A stretch of 25,393 bases of DNA from positions 1-25,393 of the forward strand of contig JAEZKJ010000088.1 of the NCBI GenBank assembly GCA_023415545.1, written 5' to 3'. Below, piece by piece: positions 15,786 through 24,195 of this stretch; the first letter of the stretch is position 1, and each line of letters begins with the position of its first letter. The stretch is from Bacteroidota bacterium. GTDB lineage: Bacteria > Bacteroidota > Bacteroidia > Bacteroidales > Bacteroidaceae. A program made the translations under genes and the position numbers. The notes beneath the pieces are model-generated. The model had not been told where the DNA came from. It saw nothing but the letters and a program-made list of their open reading frames with translations, and did not search any database.

Positions 15786-15828
15786 ATCATATGTTGTTAT
15801 TTCAAAATAAATAACAATATTATATGAT
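15786..15828. repeat. Inverted repeat covering the start codon of the efflux operon
   Basis: TTGTTATTT (15794-15802) and AAATAACAA (15809-15817) are exact complements around CAAAAT. Outer arms ATCATAT (15786-15792) and ATATGAT (15822-15828) pair again, with an asymmetric bulge (G versus TATT). The start codon ATG (15824-15826) is inside the right outer arm. This could be an operator for a dimeric regulator or an RNA hairpin that hides the start. Confidence 0.6.
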
Positions 15829-17260
15829 TATTCGACTATTAATTCTACTCTTTTTTATTCCATTTTGCTCCTATGGACAAAGTGATATGATAAATTTATC
15901 ACTAAAGGAATCAAGTAAAATCTTAAAAGATAAGAATTATTTACTAAAGATTACAGATAAATCCTTAGGCTTAGCAAAAACCGAAAGAACAAAATTGAAC
16001 TCCTTTTGGTATCCACAAATCAATGCTTCGGGTACTTTTATGCATCTATCTAACGATATAGAGGTGCGACAATCTTTGAAGGTTTTAACTGATCCTGCTC
16101 AAGAATTTATAAAAACTATTCTTCCCGATGATAAAATAATAAATGGATTATTAGAACAGATAGGTTCAAACACATTAATTTTTCCACTGATGAAAAGTAA
16201 TCTTACATCAGTTGATGCTAATGTGATATGGCCTTTATTTACTGGAGGGAAAAGAATTTATGCCACCAAGTTAGGTAAGCAAATGGTTGATTGGGCTGAG
16301 GTAAATAGGGATGAAACTGCCGCTGCAATTCAGTCCGGATTAATTGAAGCATATTTCGGAGTAAGAGTTGCACAAAAGGTGGTGGAGGTTAGAGATGAAA
16401 CTTACAATACTTTTAAAATACACTACGAAAATGCTTTGAAGTTTGAGAAGAATGGGATGATAAATAGAGCAGAGCTGCTTTTTGCTAAAGTTACTATGGA
16501 TGAGGCAAAACGTGAGTTAGAAAATGCAATAAAGCAGGAATCTGTTGCTCAATCAGCTTTAAAAGCGATGTTGAATATCAAAGTTCCTCAAAGCATTAAC
16601 CCCACATCACCACTGTTTATTTACAAAGAACTACCTTCAAAAGATTACTTTAAAACTCTTATATCCAATTCAAGTTATGCCATAAATAAACTGAATATTG
16701 AGGTTCTAATGGCTAAAAATCAGAAAAGAATTAATCAATCCGCATATCTTCCAATAATATCATTAATAGGGAAACAAACTCTTTACTCAAATAATGTACC
16801 AAAATATCTTGTTCCACGAACGATGGTAGGTGTTGCTTTTACTTGGAATATTTTTGATGGACTAAGTAGAGAAGCAAATATTCGACAAGCAAAAATTTCG
16901 CAAGATATGCTCCAACTTGGCAAACAAAAGGCTGAAGCTGATTTGTCGGTTATCATTGATGAGCTATATAGTAAAATTGATGGTGCTTTAGATGATATTA
17001 CTGCGCTAAATACATCGCTGGAGATGAGTAAGGAACTAGTTAGAATAAGATTAAAATCTTTTCAAGAGGGTATGGCTACATCGACTGAAGTAATAGATGC
17101 AAAAAATGTTCTATCAAAAATAGAGATTGCTTTTCTTTTAGCATATTATCAATATGATTCTGCATTAGCTTCTCTACTATCTGTATGTGGAGTGACCGAT
17201 ACTTTTTGGCAATATTGTGATAAAGGAACAAAAGAGAATTATGTTTTTTCAAATAAATAA
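15824..17260 (+). CDS. TolC-family outer-membrane efflux protein
   Basis: A 478-residue outer-membrane channel with a signal peptide (LLILLFFIPFCSYG, cleavage before QSDM near residue 19). The two halves are alike: long alpha-helical stretches (NLSLKESSKILKDKNYLLKITDKSLGLAKTERTKL and AAIQSGLIEAYFGVRVAQKVVEVRDETYNTF) alternate with barrel strands (WYPQINASGTFMHLSND and YLPIISLIGKQTL). VGVAFTWNIFDGLSREANIRQAKIS is a classic outer-membrane efflux protein motif. It forms the trimeric duct of a tripartite efflux system. It is the first gene of an operon with an HlyD-type adaptor and two ABC-2 permeases, the adaptor gene starting 9 bases after its stop. Confidence 0.92.
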   Translation: MIIRLLILLFFIPFCSYGQSDMINLSLKESSKILKDKNYLLKITDKSLGLAKTERTKLNSFWYPQINASGTFMHLSNDIEVRQSLKVLTDPAQEFIKTILPDDKIINGLLEQIGSNTLIFPLMKSNLTSVDANVIWPLFTGGKRIYATKLGKQMVDWAEVNRDETAAAIQSGLIEAYFGVRVAQKVVEVRDETYNTFKIHYENALKFEKNGMINRAELLFAKVTMDEAKRELENAIKQESVAQSALKAMLNIKVPQSINPTSPLFIYKELPSKDYFKTLISNSSYAINKLNIEVLMAKNQKRINQSAYLPIISLIGKQTLYSNNVPKYLVPRTMVGVAFTWNIFDGLSREANIRQAKISQDMLQLGKQKAEADLSVIIDELYSKIDGALDDITALNTSLEMSKELVRIRLKSFQEGMATSTEVIDAKNVLSKIEIAFLLAYYQYDSALASLLSVCGVTDTFWQYCDKGTKENYVFSNK

Positions 17261-17269
17261 ACAGTATAT

Positions 17270-18268
17270 ATGGGAAATCAGAGAAAAAGCATTGCTATAG
17301 CTTTCATAGTTGTTGTAGTGGCAGCCGCTATAATATCAATTATTGGAATTATTACATTGAGCGAAAAACCTATAATCTTACAAGGAGAGATCGAGGCTAA
17401 AGAGATTAGAATATCTGGGAAACTGCCAGGTAGGGTTGACTCTTTGTTGGTTAAAGAGGGCAGTGATGTTAAAAAAGGAGATACTTTAATTTATATATCC
17501 AGTCCCGAGGCATGGGCTAAATATACTCAAGTAAATGCGCTTGAAGATGTAGCTAAATATCAAAATAAGAAGATTGATAGTGGCACACGTATTCAAATAG
17601 TTATTACAGCCGAGCAGTTGTGGAATAAGAGCAAAAGTGATCTTGCATTGGCAACTGTTACTTACAAAAGAATACAGAATCTTTACAAAGATGGTGTTGT
17701 AACGAGTCAGCGTAAAGATGAAGTTGAAGCTATTTATCAAGCTGCTTTAGCAGCTGAACGAGCAGCATATCAGCAGTATATTATGGCAAGAGATGGTGCT
17801 CAGATTGAAGATAAACAGAGTGCAAAGTCGCTTGTGGATGCTGCAAAAGGTGGAGTAGAGGAGGTGCAAGCTGTATTGGAAGATGCTAAACTTACATCTC
17901 CTGATGATGGGCAGATTTCATCGGTATATCCCGAAGTTGGGGAACTTGTAGGTACCGGAACTCCTTTGATGAATCTTGTTGTTCTAAAAGATTGTCATGT
18001 GGTTTTGAATGTGCGTGAAGATTATATGCCTCATTTTAAAATGGGAGGATCTTTTAAAGCTGATATTCCTGCTGTAAATATGGATAATGTGCTTTTTAAA
18101 ATTTATTATATTTCTCCTTTAGGAAGTTTTGCTACTTGGAGATCAACAAAGCAGACGGGCTCCTACGATATGAAAACATTTCAAATCAAAGCTTCTCCTG
18201 TCATGCCTATTGAGAGTTTACGGCCAGGTATGTCTGTTCTTGTAAATTTAGCTGATGTGAAACCGTAA
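17270..18268 (+). CDS. HlyD-family periplasmic adaptor (membrane fusion) protein
   Basis: A 332-residue adaptor with an N-terminal membrane anchor (about residues 8-30, AIAFIVVVVAAAIISIIGII). A biotinyl-lipoyl-like half-motif follows (RISGKLPGRVDSLLVKEGSDVKKGDTLIYISSPE), then a coiled-coil hairpin (about 85-200, rich in Ala, Gln, Lys and Glu), the second lipoyl half (AKLTSPDDGQISSVYPEVGELVGTGTPLMNLV) and a beta-barrel domain. It joins the outer-membrane TolC-like duct to the inner-membrane ABC-2 permeases. The layout resembles E. coli YbhG/YhiI adaptors. The gene ends 11 bases before the first permease ATG. Confidence 0.92.
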   Translation: MGNQRKSIAIAFIVVVVAAAIISIIGIITLSEKPIILQGEIEAKEIRISGKLPGRVDSLLVKEGSDVKKGDTLIYISSPEAWAKYTQVNALEDVAKYQNKKIDSGTRIQIVITAEQLWNKSKSDLALATVTYKRIQNLYKDGVVTSQRKDEVEAIYQAALAAERAAYQQYIMARDGAQIEDKQSAKSLVDAAKGGVEEVQAVLEDAKLTSPDDGQISSVYPEVGELVGTGTPLMNLVVLKDCHVVLNVREDYMPHFKMGGSFKADIPAVNMDNVLFKIYYISPLGSFATWRSTKQTGSYDMKTFQIKASPVMPIESLRPGMSVLVNLADVKP

Positions 18269-18279
18269 TAAATTTATTG

Positions 18280-19452
18280 ATGGTCAATTCACCTTTCTTA
18301 AAAGTAGTAAAGAGGGAGTGGTTAAGAATGACTTCACGAAGAATATATTTTGTTGCTTCTGTTCTTTTACCACTTTTTTCAATATTCTTCATGGGAACGA
18401 TTTTTGGAGGTGGTCAAATGGAAGACCTACCTGTAGGAATCGTTGATGAAGACAATAGCTCTATGTCAAGAGAGATAATTAGAGATGTTGATGCCTCTCC
18501 TACACTTAAGGTGACTAAACATTATGCAACGAATAATGAAGCTCTAGCTGATGTACGACGAAAAAACATATATGGTTATCTATATATACCCCCATCTTTT
18601 CAAGATAAAGTGATGGATGGGAAACAGGTATCATTAAATTATTATTACCATTTTGCAATGATAAGTGTAGGTGATGAGATTAAAGGAACTTTTCAAGCAC
18701 TAACAAAACTAATATCAGTATCTCCTATAGTTACAACAGCTGTGGGTGAAGGTGTACAGGGTAATACTATAACAGCATTTTTATTGCCTATTCAATCAAA
18801 AGTATATCCTCTATTTAATCCTGACATGGATTATTCGATATATCTTACTCAACCATTTTTCTTCGTGTTTATACAAATTTTGCTTCTTTTGGTAGTAACT
18901 TATGCTATGGGTAGCGAGTCAAAATTTCATACTACAAAAGAGTGGCTTGATGCTGCAGGCGGTAATATATTTATTGCTGTAACAGGAAAGTTATTGATAT
19001 ATGTTATAATATTTATTGTTATGAGCATATTGAGTAACTACATCTATTTTGGAGTTATGCATATACCCATGCAGTCCGGATTCTTATCTATAAATATCGT
19101 ATCTGCTCTATTCGTTATTTCAACAGCAGCAATGGGCGTCTTTCTCTTTTCCCTATTCCCCGCTTTGAGTGTAATAATAAGCATTGTTTCTATGGTTGGT
19201 TCATTAGGAGCAACATTATCGGGTGTAACTTTTCCGGTAAAAAGTATGTTCCCTTTTGTGGATATGTTTACATACATATTGCCTATAAGACATTTTGTTG
19301 AGATATGTCACTCTATTCTTTATGGTAACTATGGTTTCTCATATTATTGGTTGAATATTGTTATTCTTCTTATATTCATTATTCCCCCTTTACTTTTGCT
19401 ACCTCATCTTAAGAAAACGTTAATATCAGGAAAATATGACAATATTGAATAA
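18280..19452 (+). CDS. ABC-2 type permease, first copy
   Basis: A 390-residue inner-membrane protein of the ABC-2 (YhhJ/YbhR-like) group. A first transmembrane helix (about 19-40, IYFVASVLLPLFSIFFMGTIF) is followed by a large periplasmic domain (DLPVGIVDEDNSSMSREIIRDVDASPTLKV, about 45-190) and five to six C-terminal helices. The segments LGATLSGVTFPVKSMFPFVDMFTYILPIRHF contain the ABC-2 signature region. I chose ATG 18280; a TTG immediately upstream (18277) adds one residue and is less likely. The frame ends 17 bases inside the next permease gene. Such pairs form a heterodimer that moves drugs or other compounds with an ATPase partner. No ATPase is encoded nearby. Confidence 0.88.
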   Translation: MVNSPFLKVVKREWLRMTSRRIYFVASVLLPLFSIFFMGTIFGGGQMEDLPVGIVDEDNSSMSREIIRDVDASPTLKVTKHYATNNEALADVRRKNIYGYLYIPPSFQDKVMDGKQVSLNYYYHFAMISVGDEIKGTFQALTKLISVSPIVTTAVGEGVQGNTITAFLLPIQSKVYPLFNPDMDYSIYLTQPFFFVFIQILLLLVVTYAMGSESKFHTTKEWLDAAGGNIFIAVTGKLLIYVIIFIVMSILSNYIYFGVMHIPMQSGFLSINIVSALFVISTAAMGVFLFSLFPALSVIISIVSMVGSLGATLSGVTFPVKSMFPFVDMFTYILPIRHFVEICHSILYGNYGFSYYWLNIVILLIFIIPPLLLLPHLKKTLISGKYDNIE

Positions 19453-20683
19453 GATAGCGCAGATAATAAAGCGTGAATGTACAGCCATCTCAACTAGAAT
19501 ATCAATAATAATAGTTCTTATAGGTGGAATATTTGGATATGGTTATCTATATAATGTTATGTATCAACCTAATGTTGTGCGTGATGTTCCTATTGCTGTT
19601 GTTGATATGAGTCGTACTCCACTAAGCCGTGAATATTCAAGAATGCTTGATGCTACTCCTCAAGCTTCAGTATATACAAATAATTCAGATTTGAATGCAG
19701 CTAAGGAGCTAATGAAGAAGATGGATGTTTATGGTCTAGTATATATACCAAATGATTTTGATCAAAAAGTAGGGAAAGGTGAGGAGGCAGTCTTTGTTTT
19801 ATATAGTGTAACTACAGCTTTTTTATATTACGCATCTTTACATGAAGCAACGGCAGAGGCAATGCTAGCTGTAAACGACAATATACGTCCCGACCAAATA
19901 GTCTTTATTCCTAAAAAAGATGTTTCCTCAATTATTAATACTCCAACAATAAATACTCGTGGTGTTGCACTGTTTAATTTTACCAATGGCTATGCTACTT
20001 ATCTTATTCCTGGTGTCCTAGCGATTATTGTTTTTCAAACATTAATTATGATAATAAGTATGTTGTCAGGAAAAGAGATGGAGGAGATGCGAGTTTGGAG
20101 GAGTGGCACTCCTGAGCAAAAGAGTAGTATGAATACTCCTGCATATCTTTTTTATTCAACTCTTGGTTCAAATGATAAAGGAATACCAAACTATTCAACT
20201 ATTATTTCAGTATTGATAGGCAAGATTTCTCTTTATACTATATTATATGGCCTACTAAGCATATTTATGTTAGGTTTATTGCCCTTGATTTTTCAGTTAC
20301 CACATCTTGCTTCTCCAATGTTAATTATAGAAATAATGATACCTTATTTGATAGCTACAAGTTGTTTTGGCTTAGCTTGTTCATTTTTCTTTACTGATAG
20401 CGATATGCCTTTATTAATGATATCTTTTTTCTCTGTAGGTTTGGTTTTTCTTTCAGGCATATCATACCCTCTTGAAAATATGCCTATATATTGGAAAATG
20501 GCTCATTTTATATTCCCGGCTGCCCCTGGAACTCTTGCATTTGTGAAAATCAATTCAATGGGAGCAAGTATGAATGAAATTAGTCAACAGTATATTGTTC
20601 TTTGGATTCAAGCCCTTTTTTATTTTGTATTAGCCTTCTTTTCTTACCAATACAATATGAAGAAAACTTTGTTAAAAAGGTAA
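19436..20683 (+). CDS. ABC-2 type permease, second copy
   Basis: A 415-residue permease of the same class as its neighbour, with the same order: one N-terminal helix (about 16-40), a periplasmic domain (DVPIAVVDMSRTPLSREYSRMLDATPQASV, about 42-190), then helices in the C-terminal half (ATYLIPGVLAIIVFQTLIMIISMLSG, FSVGLVFLSGISYPLENMPIYWKMAHFIFP). The 'SGISYPLENMP' block is the ABC-2 signature region. It starts within the 3' end of the first permease (17-base overlap), so translation is coupled and equal amounts are expected. It is the last gene of the efflux operon; after it the sequence becomes AT-rich, and an all-AT palindrome (20703-20718) followed by T residues is a weak terminator candidate. 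Confidence 0.88.
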   Translation: MTILNKIAQIIKRECTAISTRISIIIVLIGGIFGYGYLYNVMYQPNVVRDVPIAVVDMSRTPLSREYSRMLDATPQASVYTNNSDLNAAKELMKKMDVYGLVYIPNDFDQKVGKGEEAVFVLYSVTTAFLYYASLHEATAEAMLAVNDNIRPDQIVFIPKKDVSSIINTPTINTRGVALFNFTNGYATYLIPGVLAIIVFQTLIMIISMLSGKEMEEMRVWRSGTPEQKSSMNTPAYLFYSTLGSNDKGIPNYSTIISVLIGKISLYTILYGLLSIFMLGLLPLIFQLPHLASPMLIIEIMIPYLIATSCFGLACSFFFTDSDMPLLMISFFSVGLVFLSGISYPLENMPIYWKMAHFIFPAAPGTLAFVKINSMGASMNEISQQYIVLWIQALFYFVLAFFSYQYNMKKTLLKR

Positions 20684-20863
20684 TTGTTAAATAGGCAATT
20701 GTATAATAATATTATTATTTTGTAACGCAAAATAACCGATATATTTATGAAAAATATTAATATATTAACCTTAATATCTCATTGTAGGTATGTTTGTATA
20801 TGATAATTTATAAAAATATTACAAATTAAAATGATAAAACTATTAAATTTAATTATAAATAAT

Positions 20864-20893
20864 TTTGATTATACAATAAAATAAGTAATTTTG
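20864..20893 (+). promoter_or_regulatory. Predicted promoter of the glycogen operon
   Basis: TTTG (20864-20867), 18 bases, then TAATTTTG (20886-20893): both halves of the Bacteroides promoter at nearly the consensus spacing, 57 bases before the debranching enzyme ATG. A second TAATTTTG (20860-20867) and TATGTTTG (20789-20796) also lie in this AT-rich gap and could be extra starts. Confidence 0.62.
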
Positions 20894-20950
20894 AACTAAT
20901 ATAAAATTTAAACTAAGAATTATCATATATAAACCTTAATAATATCAACT

Positions 20951-22906
20951 ATGAGTTATTTACGTTTCGATAAGACCCATATGACGAATTTGGAAGAATC
21001 TCTTACACGAGAAATTCTTCGTACTAATCGTTCGGGAGCCTATCATTGTACTACAATTGTTGATTGTAATACAAGGAAATATCATGGTTTGCTAGTTATT
21101 CCAATCCCGGAATTAGACGACGAAAACCATGTGTTACTCTCCTCGCTCGATGAAACTGTAATTCAACATGGGGCTGAATTTAACCTTGGCATTCATAAAT
21201 ATATGGGCGATAACTATTGCCCTCGTGGACATAAATATATACGTGAGTTTGAATGTGAAAAGGTTCCTACTACATGGTATAGAGTTGGTGGAGTTGTGCT
21301 AAAGAAGGAGAAACTGTTTGTCCACCATGAGAATAGAATTTTAATAAGATATACTCTTATTGAAGCACATTCAAAAACAACATTGAGACTACGTCCTTTC
21401 CTAGCTTTTAGAAGTGTTAGAGAGTATACGCATGAAAACAGTGTAGCAAGTCGTGATTATCAAATTGTTGACCATGGTATTAAGACTTGTATGTATCCAA
21501 ACTATCCTGAACTTTTCATGCAACTCAATAAAAAGAATGAATTCATTTTCCAACCTGATTGGTATAGAGGAATTGAATATCCAAAAGAACAGGAGAGAGG
21601 TTATGATTTCAATGAAGACCTTTATGTTCCTGGGTATTTTGAACTTGAGATGAAAAAGGGTGAAAGTGTAGTTTTCTCAGGTGGTGTTTCGGAGATTAAA
21701 ACATCTTCACTTTCTGCTCTTTTCCAAAAAGAGTTAGAAGAAAGAACTCCCCGAGATAATTTTAAACATACACTTATTAATGCGGCTCACCAGTTTTTAA
21801 ATAAACAGGGTGACAATTATTATATTCTTGCAGGCTATCCTTGGTTTAAGTGTAGAGCTCGTGACATGTTTATTTCAATGCCTGGTTTGATGCTTTCTAT
21901 TGATGAAAGATCGAAGTTTGAGATAGTCATGGAGACTGCAAGAAAAGCAATTCTTAATTTCATAGACAATAAGAGTGATGATATAAAAATCTATGAAATG
22001 GAACAGCCTGATGTGCTGTTGTGGGCTATATGGTCTATTCAGCAATATGCTAAAATGGTGTCAAAAGAAGATTGTCTTGAGAAGTATGGTAGCTTAGTTC
22101 AATCAATAATAGAGTATCTTTTAGCTGATAAACATCCATTTATTGATCTCCATGAAAATGGCTTGTTATTTGTGGATGGCCACGATAGAACACTCACTTG
22201 GATGAACTCTGTTGCTAATGGACAACCTGTGGTTCCTAGAAGTGGATATATTGTTGAATTAAATACTCTATGGTACAATGCGCTCTGTTTCTCGAATGAA
22301 CTGCTTAACTCGAAAGGCGAAATAGATTCATTAAATTGTGTTCCACAAATTATCGAAAAGTTAGATAAATCATTTGTTGATACTTTTTTGAATGTTCATG
22401 GATATCTTCTTGACTATGTTGATGGAGAGATGGTTGACTGGAGTGTACGTCCAAATATGATATTTGCTTCTGCATTCGACTATTCACCATTAAATCCAAA
22501 ACAGAAAAAGAGAGTTCTAGATATAGTAACCAAAGAGTTACTTACACCAAGAGGTTTACGTTCATTGAGCCCTATGAGTTTAGGATATAATCCTAATTAT
22601 GTGGGAACACAATATGAGCGTGACTATGCATATCATCAAGGAACAGCTTGGCCATGGTTAGCCGGTTTCTACTTTGAGGCTTATCTTAAAATATATAAGA
22701 TGAGTGGAGTAAGTTTCGTTGAAAGACAACTTGTTGGATTGGAAGATGAATTGACGTTGCATTGTGTAGGGTCATTGCCTGAGGTATATGATGGTAACCC
22801 TCCATTTAAAGGAAGAGGAGCGGTATCATTTGCTATGAATGTAGCTGAAGTTCTTCGTACACTTTATATTTTGGAAAAGTATAACACTAATTATAAGGAG
22901 GAATAA
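20951..22906 (+). CDS. Glycogen debranching enzyme (amylo-alpha-1,6-glucosidase, GDE family)
   Basis: A 651-residue enzyme that removes alpha-1,6-linked glucose branches from glycogen. The N-terminal GDE domain (about 1-250) starts with LTREILRTNRSGAYHCTTIVDCNTRKYHGLLV, a hallmark of bacterial debranching enzymes. The C-terminal (alpha/alpha)6 domain (about 275-640) has YPWFKCRARDMFISMPGLML (the RD pair carries the likely general acid), DYAYHQGTAWPWLAGFYFEAY and LPEVYDGNPPFKGRGAVSFAMNVAEVLR. There is no signal peptide, so it acts in the cytoplasm on storage glucan. It is followed 2 bases later by a glycosyltransferase gene, with a GH57 gene after that, an arrangement typical of Bacteroides glycogen loci. 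Confidence 0.93.
   Translation: MSYLRFDKTHMTNLEESLTREILRTNRSGAYHCTTIVDCNTRKYHGLLVIPIPELDDENHVLLSSLDETVIQHGAEFNLGIHKYMGDNYCPRGHKYIREFECEKVPTTWYRVGGVVLKKEKLFVHHENRILIRYTLIEAHSKTTLRLRPFLAFRSVREYTHENSVASRDYQIVDHGIKTCMYPNYPELFMQLNKKNEFIFQPDWYRGIEYPKEQERGYDFNEDLYVPGYFELEMKKGESVVFSGGVSEIKTSSLSALFQKELEERTPRDNFKHTLINAAHQFLNKQGDNYYILAGYPWFKCRARDMFISMPGLMLSIDERSKFEIVMETARKAILNFIDNKSDDIKIYEMEQPDVLLWAIWSIQQYAKMVSKEDCLEKYGSLVQSIIEYLLADKHPFIDLHENGLLFVDGHDRTLTWMNSVANGQPVVPRSGYIVELNTLWYNALCFSNELLNSKGEIDSLNCVPQIIEKLDKSFVDTFLNVHGYLLDYVDGEMVDWSVRPNMIFASAFDYSPLNPKQKKRVLDIVTKELLTPRGLRSLSPMSLGYNPNYVGTQYERDYAYHQGTAWPWLAGFYFEAYLKIYKMSGVSFVERQLVGLEDELTLHCVGSLPEVYDGNPPFKGRGAVSFAMNVAEVLRTLYILEKYNTNYKEE
22895..22901 (+). 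promoter_or_regulatory. Strong Shine-Dalgarno site for the glycosyltransferase gene
   Basis: AAGGAGG lies 7 bases before the ATG at 22909 and overlaps the end of the debranching enzyme gene. Strong SD sites are rare in Bacteroidota, and the other genes here lack them, so this one supports the chosen start. Confidence 0.75.
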
Positions 22907-22908
22907 GA

Positions 22909-24180
22909 ATGAAAGTTTTAATGTTTGGTTGGGAGTTTCCTCCTCATATCCTAGGAGGTCTGGGTACTGCTAGTTATGGACTTACTCAAGGCATGGCTAA
23001 GCAAGAAGATATGGATATAACATTCTGTATTCCTAAACCTTGGGGTGATGAAGATAAAAGTTTTTTAAATATTATAGGCATGAACACTGTACCTATCGCA
23101 TGGCGAGATGTAGATAGGGATTATGTAGAACAAAGAATAGGAAAAATAATCGATCCTCAATTATATTATGAGCTACGTAATAATATTTATGCTGATTTTA
23201 ACTATATGCATCTTAATGATTTAGGATGTGTAGAGTTCTCGGGACGTTATCCTGATAACTTGCAAGAGGAGATAAATAATTATTCTATCGTTGCAGGTGT
23301 TGTTGCTCGTCAACAACAATATGATATAATTCACTCACATGACTGGTTGACATATCCGGCAGGAATACATGCTAAACAGATTTCAGGAAAACCATTAGTT
23401 ATTCACGTGCATGCTACTGATTTCGATAGAAGTAGAGGTAATGTTAATCCTACTGTTTATAGTATTGAAAAAAATGGTATGGATTATGCCGACTGTATTA
23501 TGTGTGTAAGTGAGTTAACTCGACAGACTGTAATCAGTAAATATCATCAAAATCCTAATAAGGTATTTACTGTTCATAATGCTGTTACACCTCTTGCTCA
23601 GGAAATTCTTGATATTGTTCCTAAAAAGAGCCCAAATGAGAAAATCGTTACCTTCCTTGGTCGAATTACAATGCAAAAGGGCCCCGAATATTTCGTTGAG
23701 GCTGCAGCTTTAGTTCTTCAAAGGACTCGAAATATACGTTTTGTAATGGCTGGTAGTGGGGATATGATGAACGCAATGATTCGACTTGCTGCTGAGAGAG
23801 GTATAGCAGATAGATTCCACTTCCCAGGTTTTATGAAAGGAAATCAGGTTTACGAAGTGCTCAAGGCTAGTGATGTATATATCATGCCATCTGTTTCTGA
23901 ACCATTTGGTATTTCACCTCTTGAGGCTATGCAATGTTCAGTGCCTACAATAATATCTAAACAATCCGGATGTGCTGAGATTCTTGACAAATGTATAAAA
24001 ACAGATTATTGGGATATACATGCTATGGCCGATGCTATATACTCTATATGTACTAATCCTTCACTTTATAATTACCTAAAAGAGGAGGGTAAAAAAGAGG
24101 TAGATGCTATTACCTGGGATAAAGTAGGCTTACTCGTGAGAAGTCATTATAATAATGTATTAGCTAACTATGGAAAATAA
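22909..24180 (+). CDS. Glycosyltransferase (GT4/GT5-like), probable glycogen synthase
   Basis: A 423-residue GT-B fold transferase. The N-terminal domain opens with LMFGWEFPPHILGGLGTASYGLTQGM (residues 4-29), like the acceptor and nucleotide-sugar loop of glycogen synthases. The middle has DIIHSHDWLTYPAGIHAKQ (about 143-161). The C-terminal donor domain has VTFLGRITMQKGPEYFVEAA and SVSEPFGISPLEAMQCSVPTI, which contains the donor-binding Glu-x7-Glu pattern. Between a debranching enzyme and a GH57 protein it most likely makes alpha-1,4-glucan, but a GT4 member could use another donor or acceptor, so glycogen synthase is an inference from context. The GH57 gene starts 15 bases after its stop. 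Confidence 0.85.
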   Translation: MKVLMFGWEFPPHILGGLGTASYGLTQGMAKQEDMDITFCIPKPWGDEDKSFLNIIGMNTVPIAWRDVDRDYVEQRIGKIIDPQLYYELRNNIYADFNYMHLNDLGCVEFSGRYPDNLQEEINNYSIVAGVVARQQQYDIIHSHDWLTYPAGIHAKQISGKPLVIHVHATDFDRSRGNVNPTVYSIEKNGMDYADCIMCVSELTRQTVISKYHQNPNKVFTVHNAVTPLAQEILDIVPKKSPNEKIVTFLGRITMQKGPEYFVEAAALVLQRTRNIRFVMAGSGDMMNAMIRLAAERGIADRFHFPGFMKGNQVYEVLKASDVYIMPSVSEPFGISPLEAMQCSVPTIISKQSGCAEILDKCIKTDYWDIHAMADAIYSICTNPSLYNYLKEEGKKEVDAITWDKVGLLVRSHYNNVLANYGK

Positions 24181-24195
24181 TAAAAATAACTCTAT

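Noticed and set aside
18277..18279. TTG as the start of the first ABC-2 permease
   Set aside because: ATG follows immediately at 18280 in the same frame and is the more likely start.
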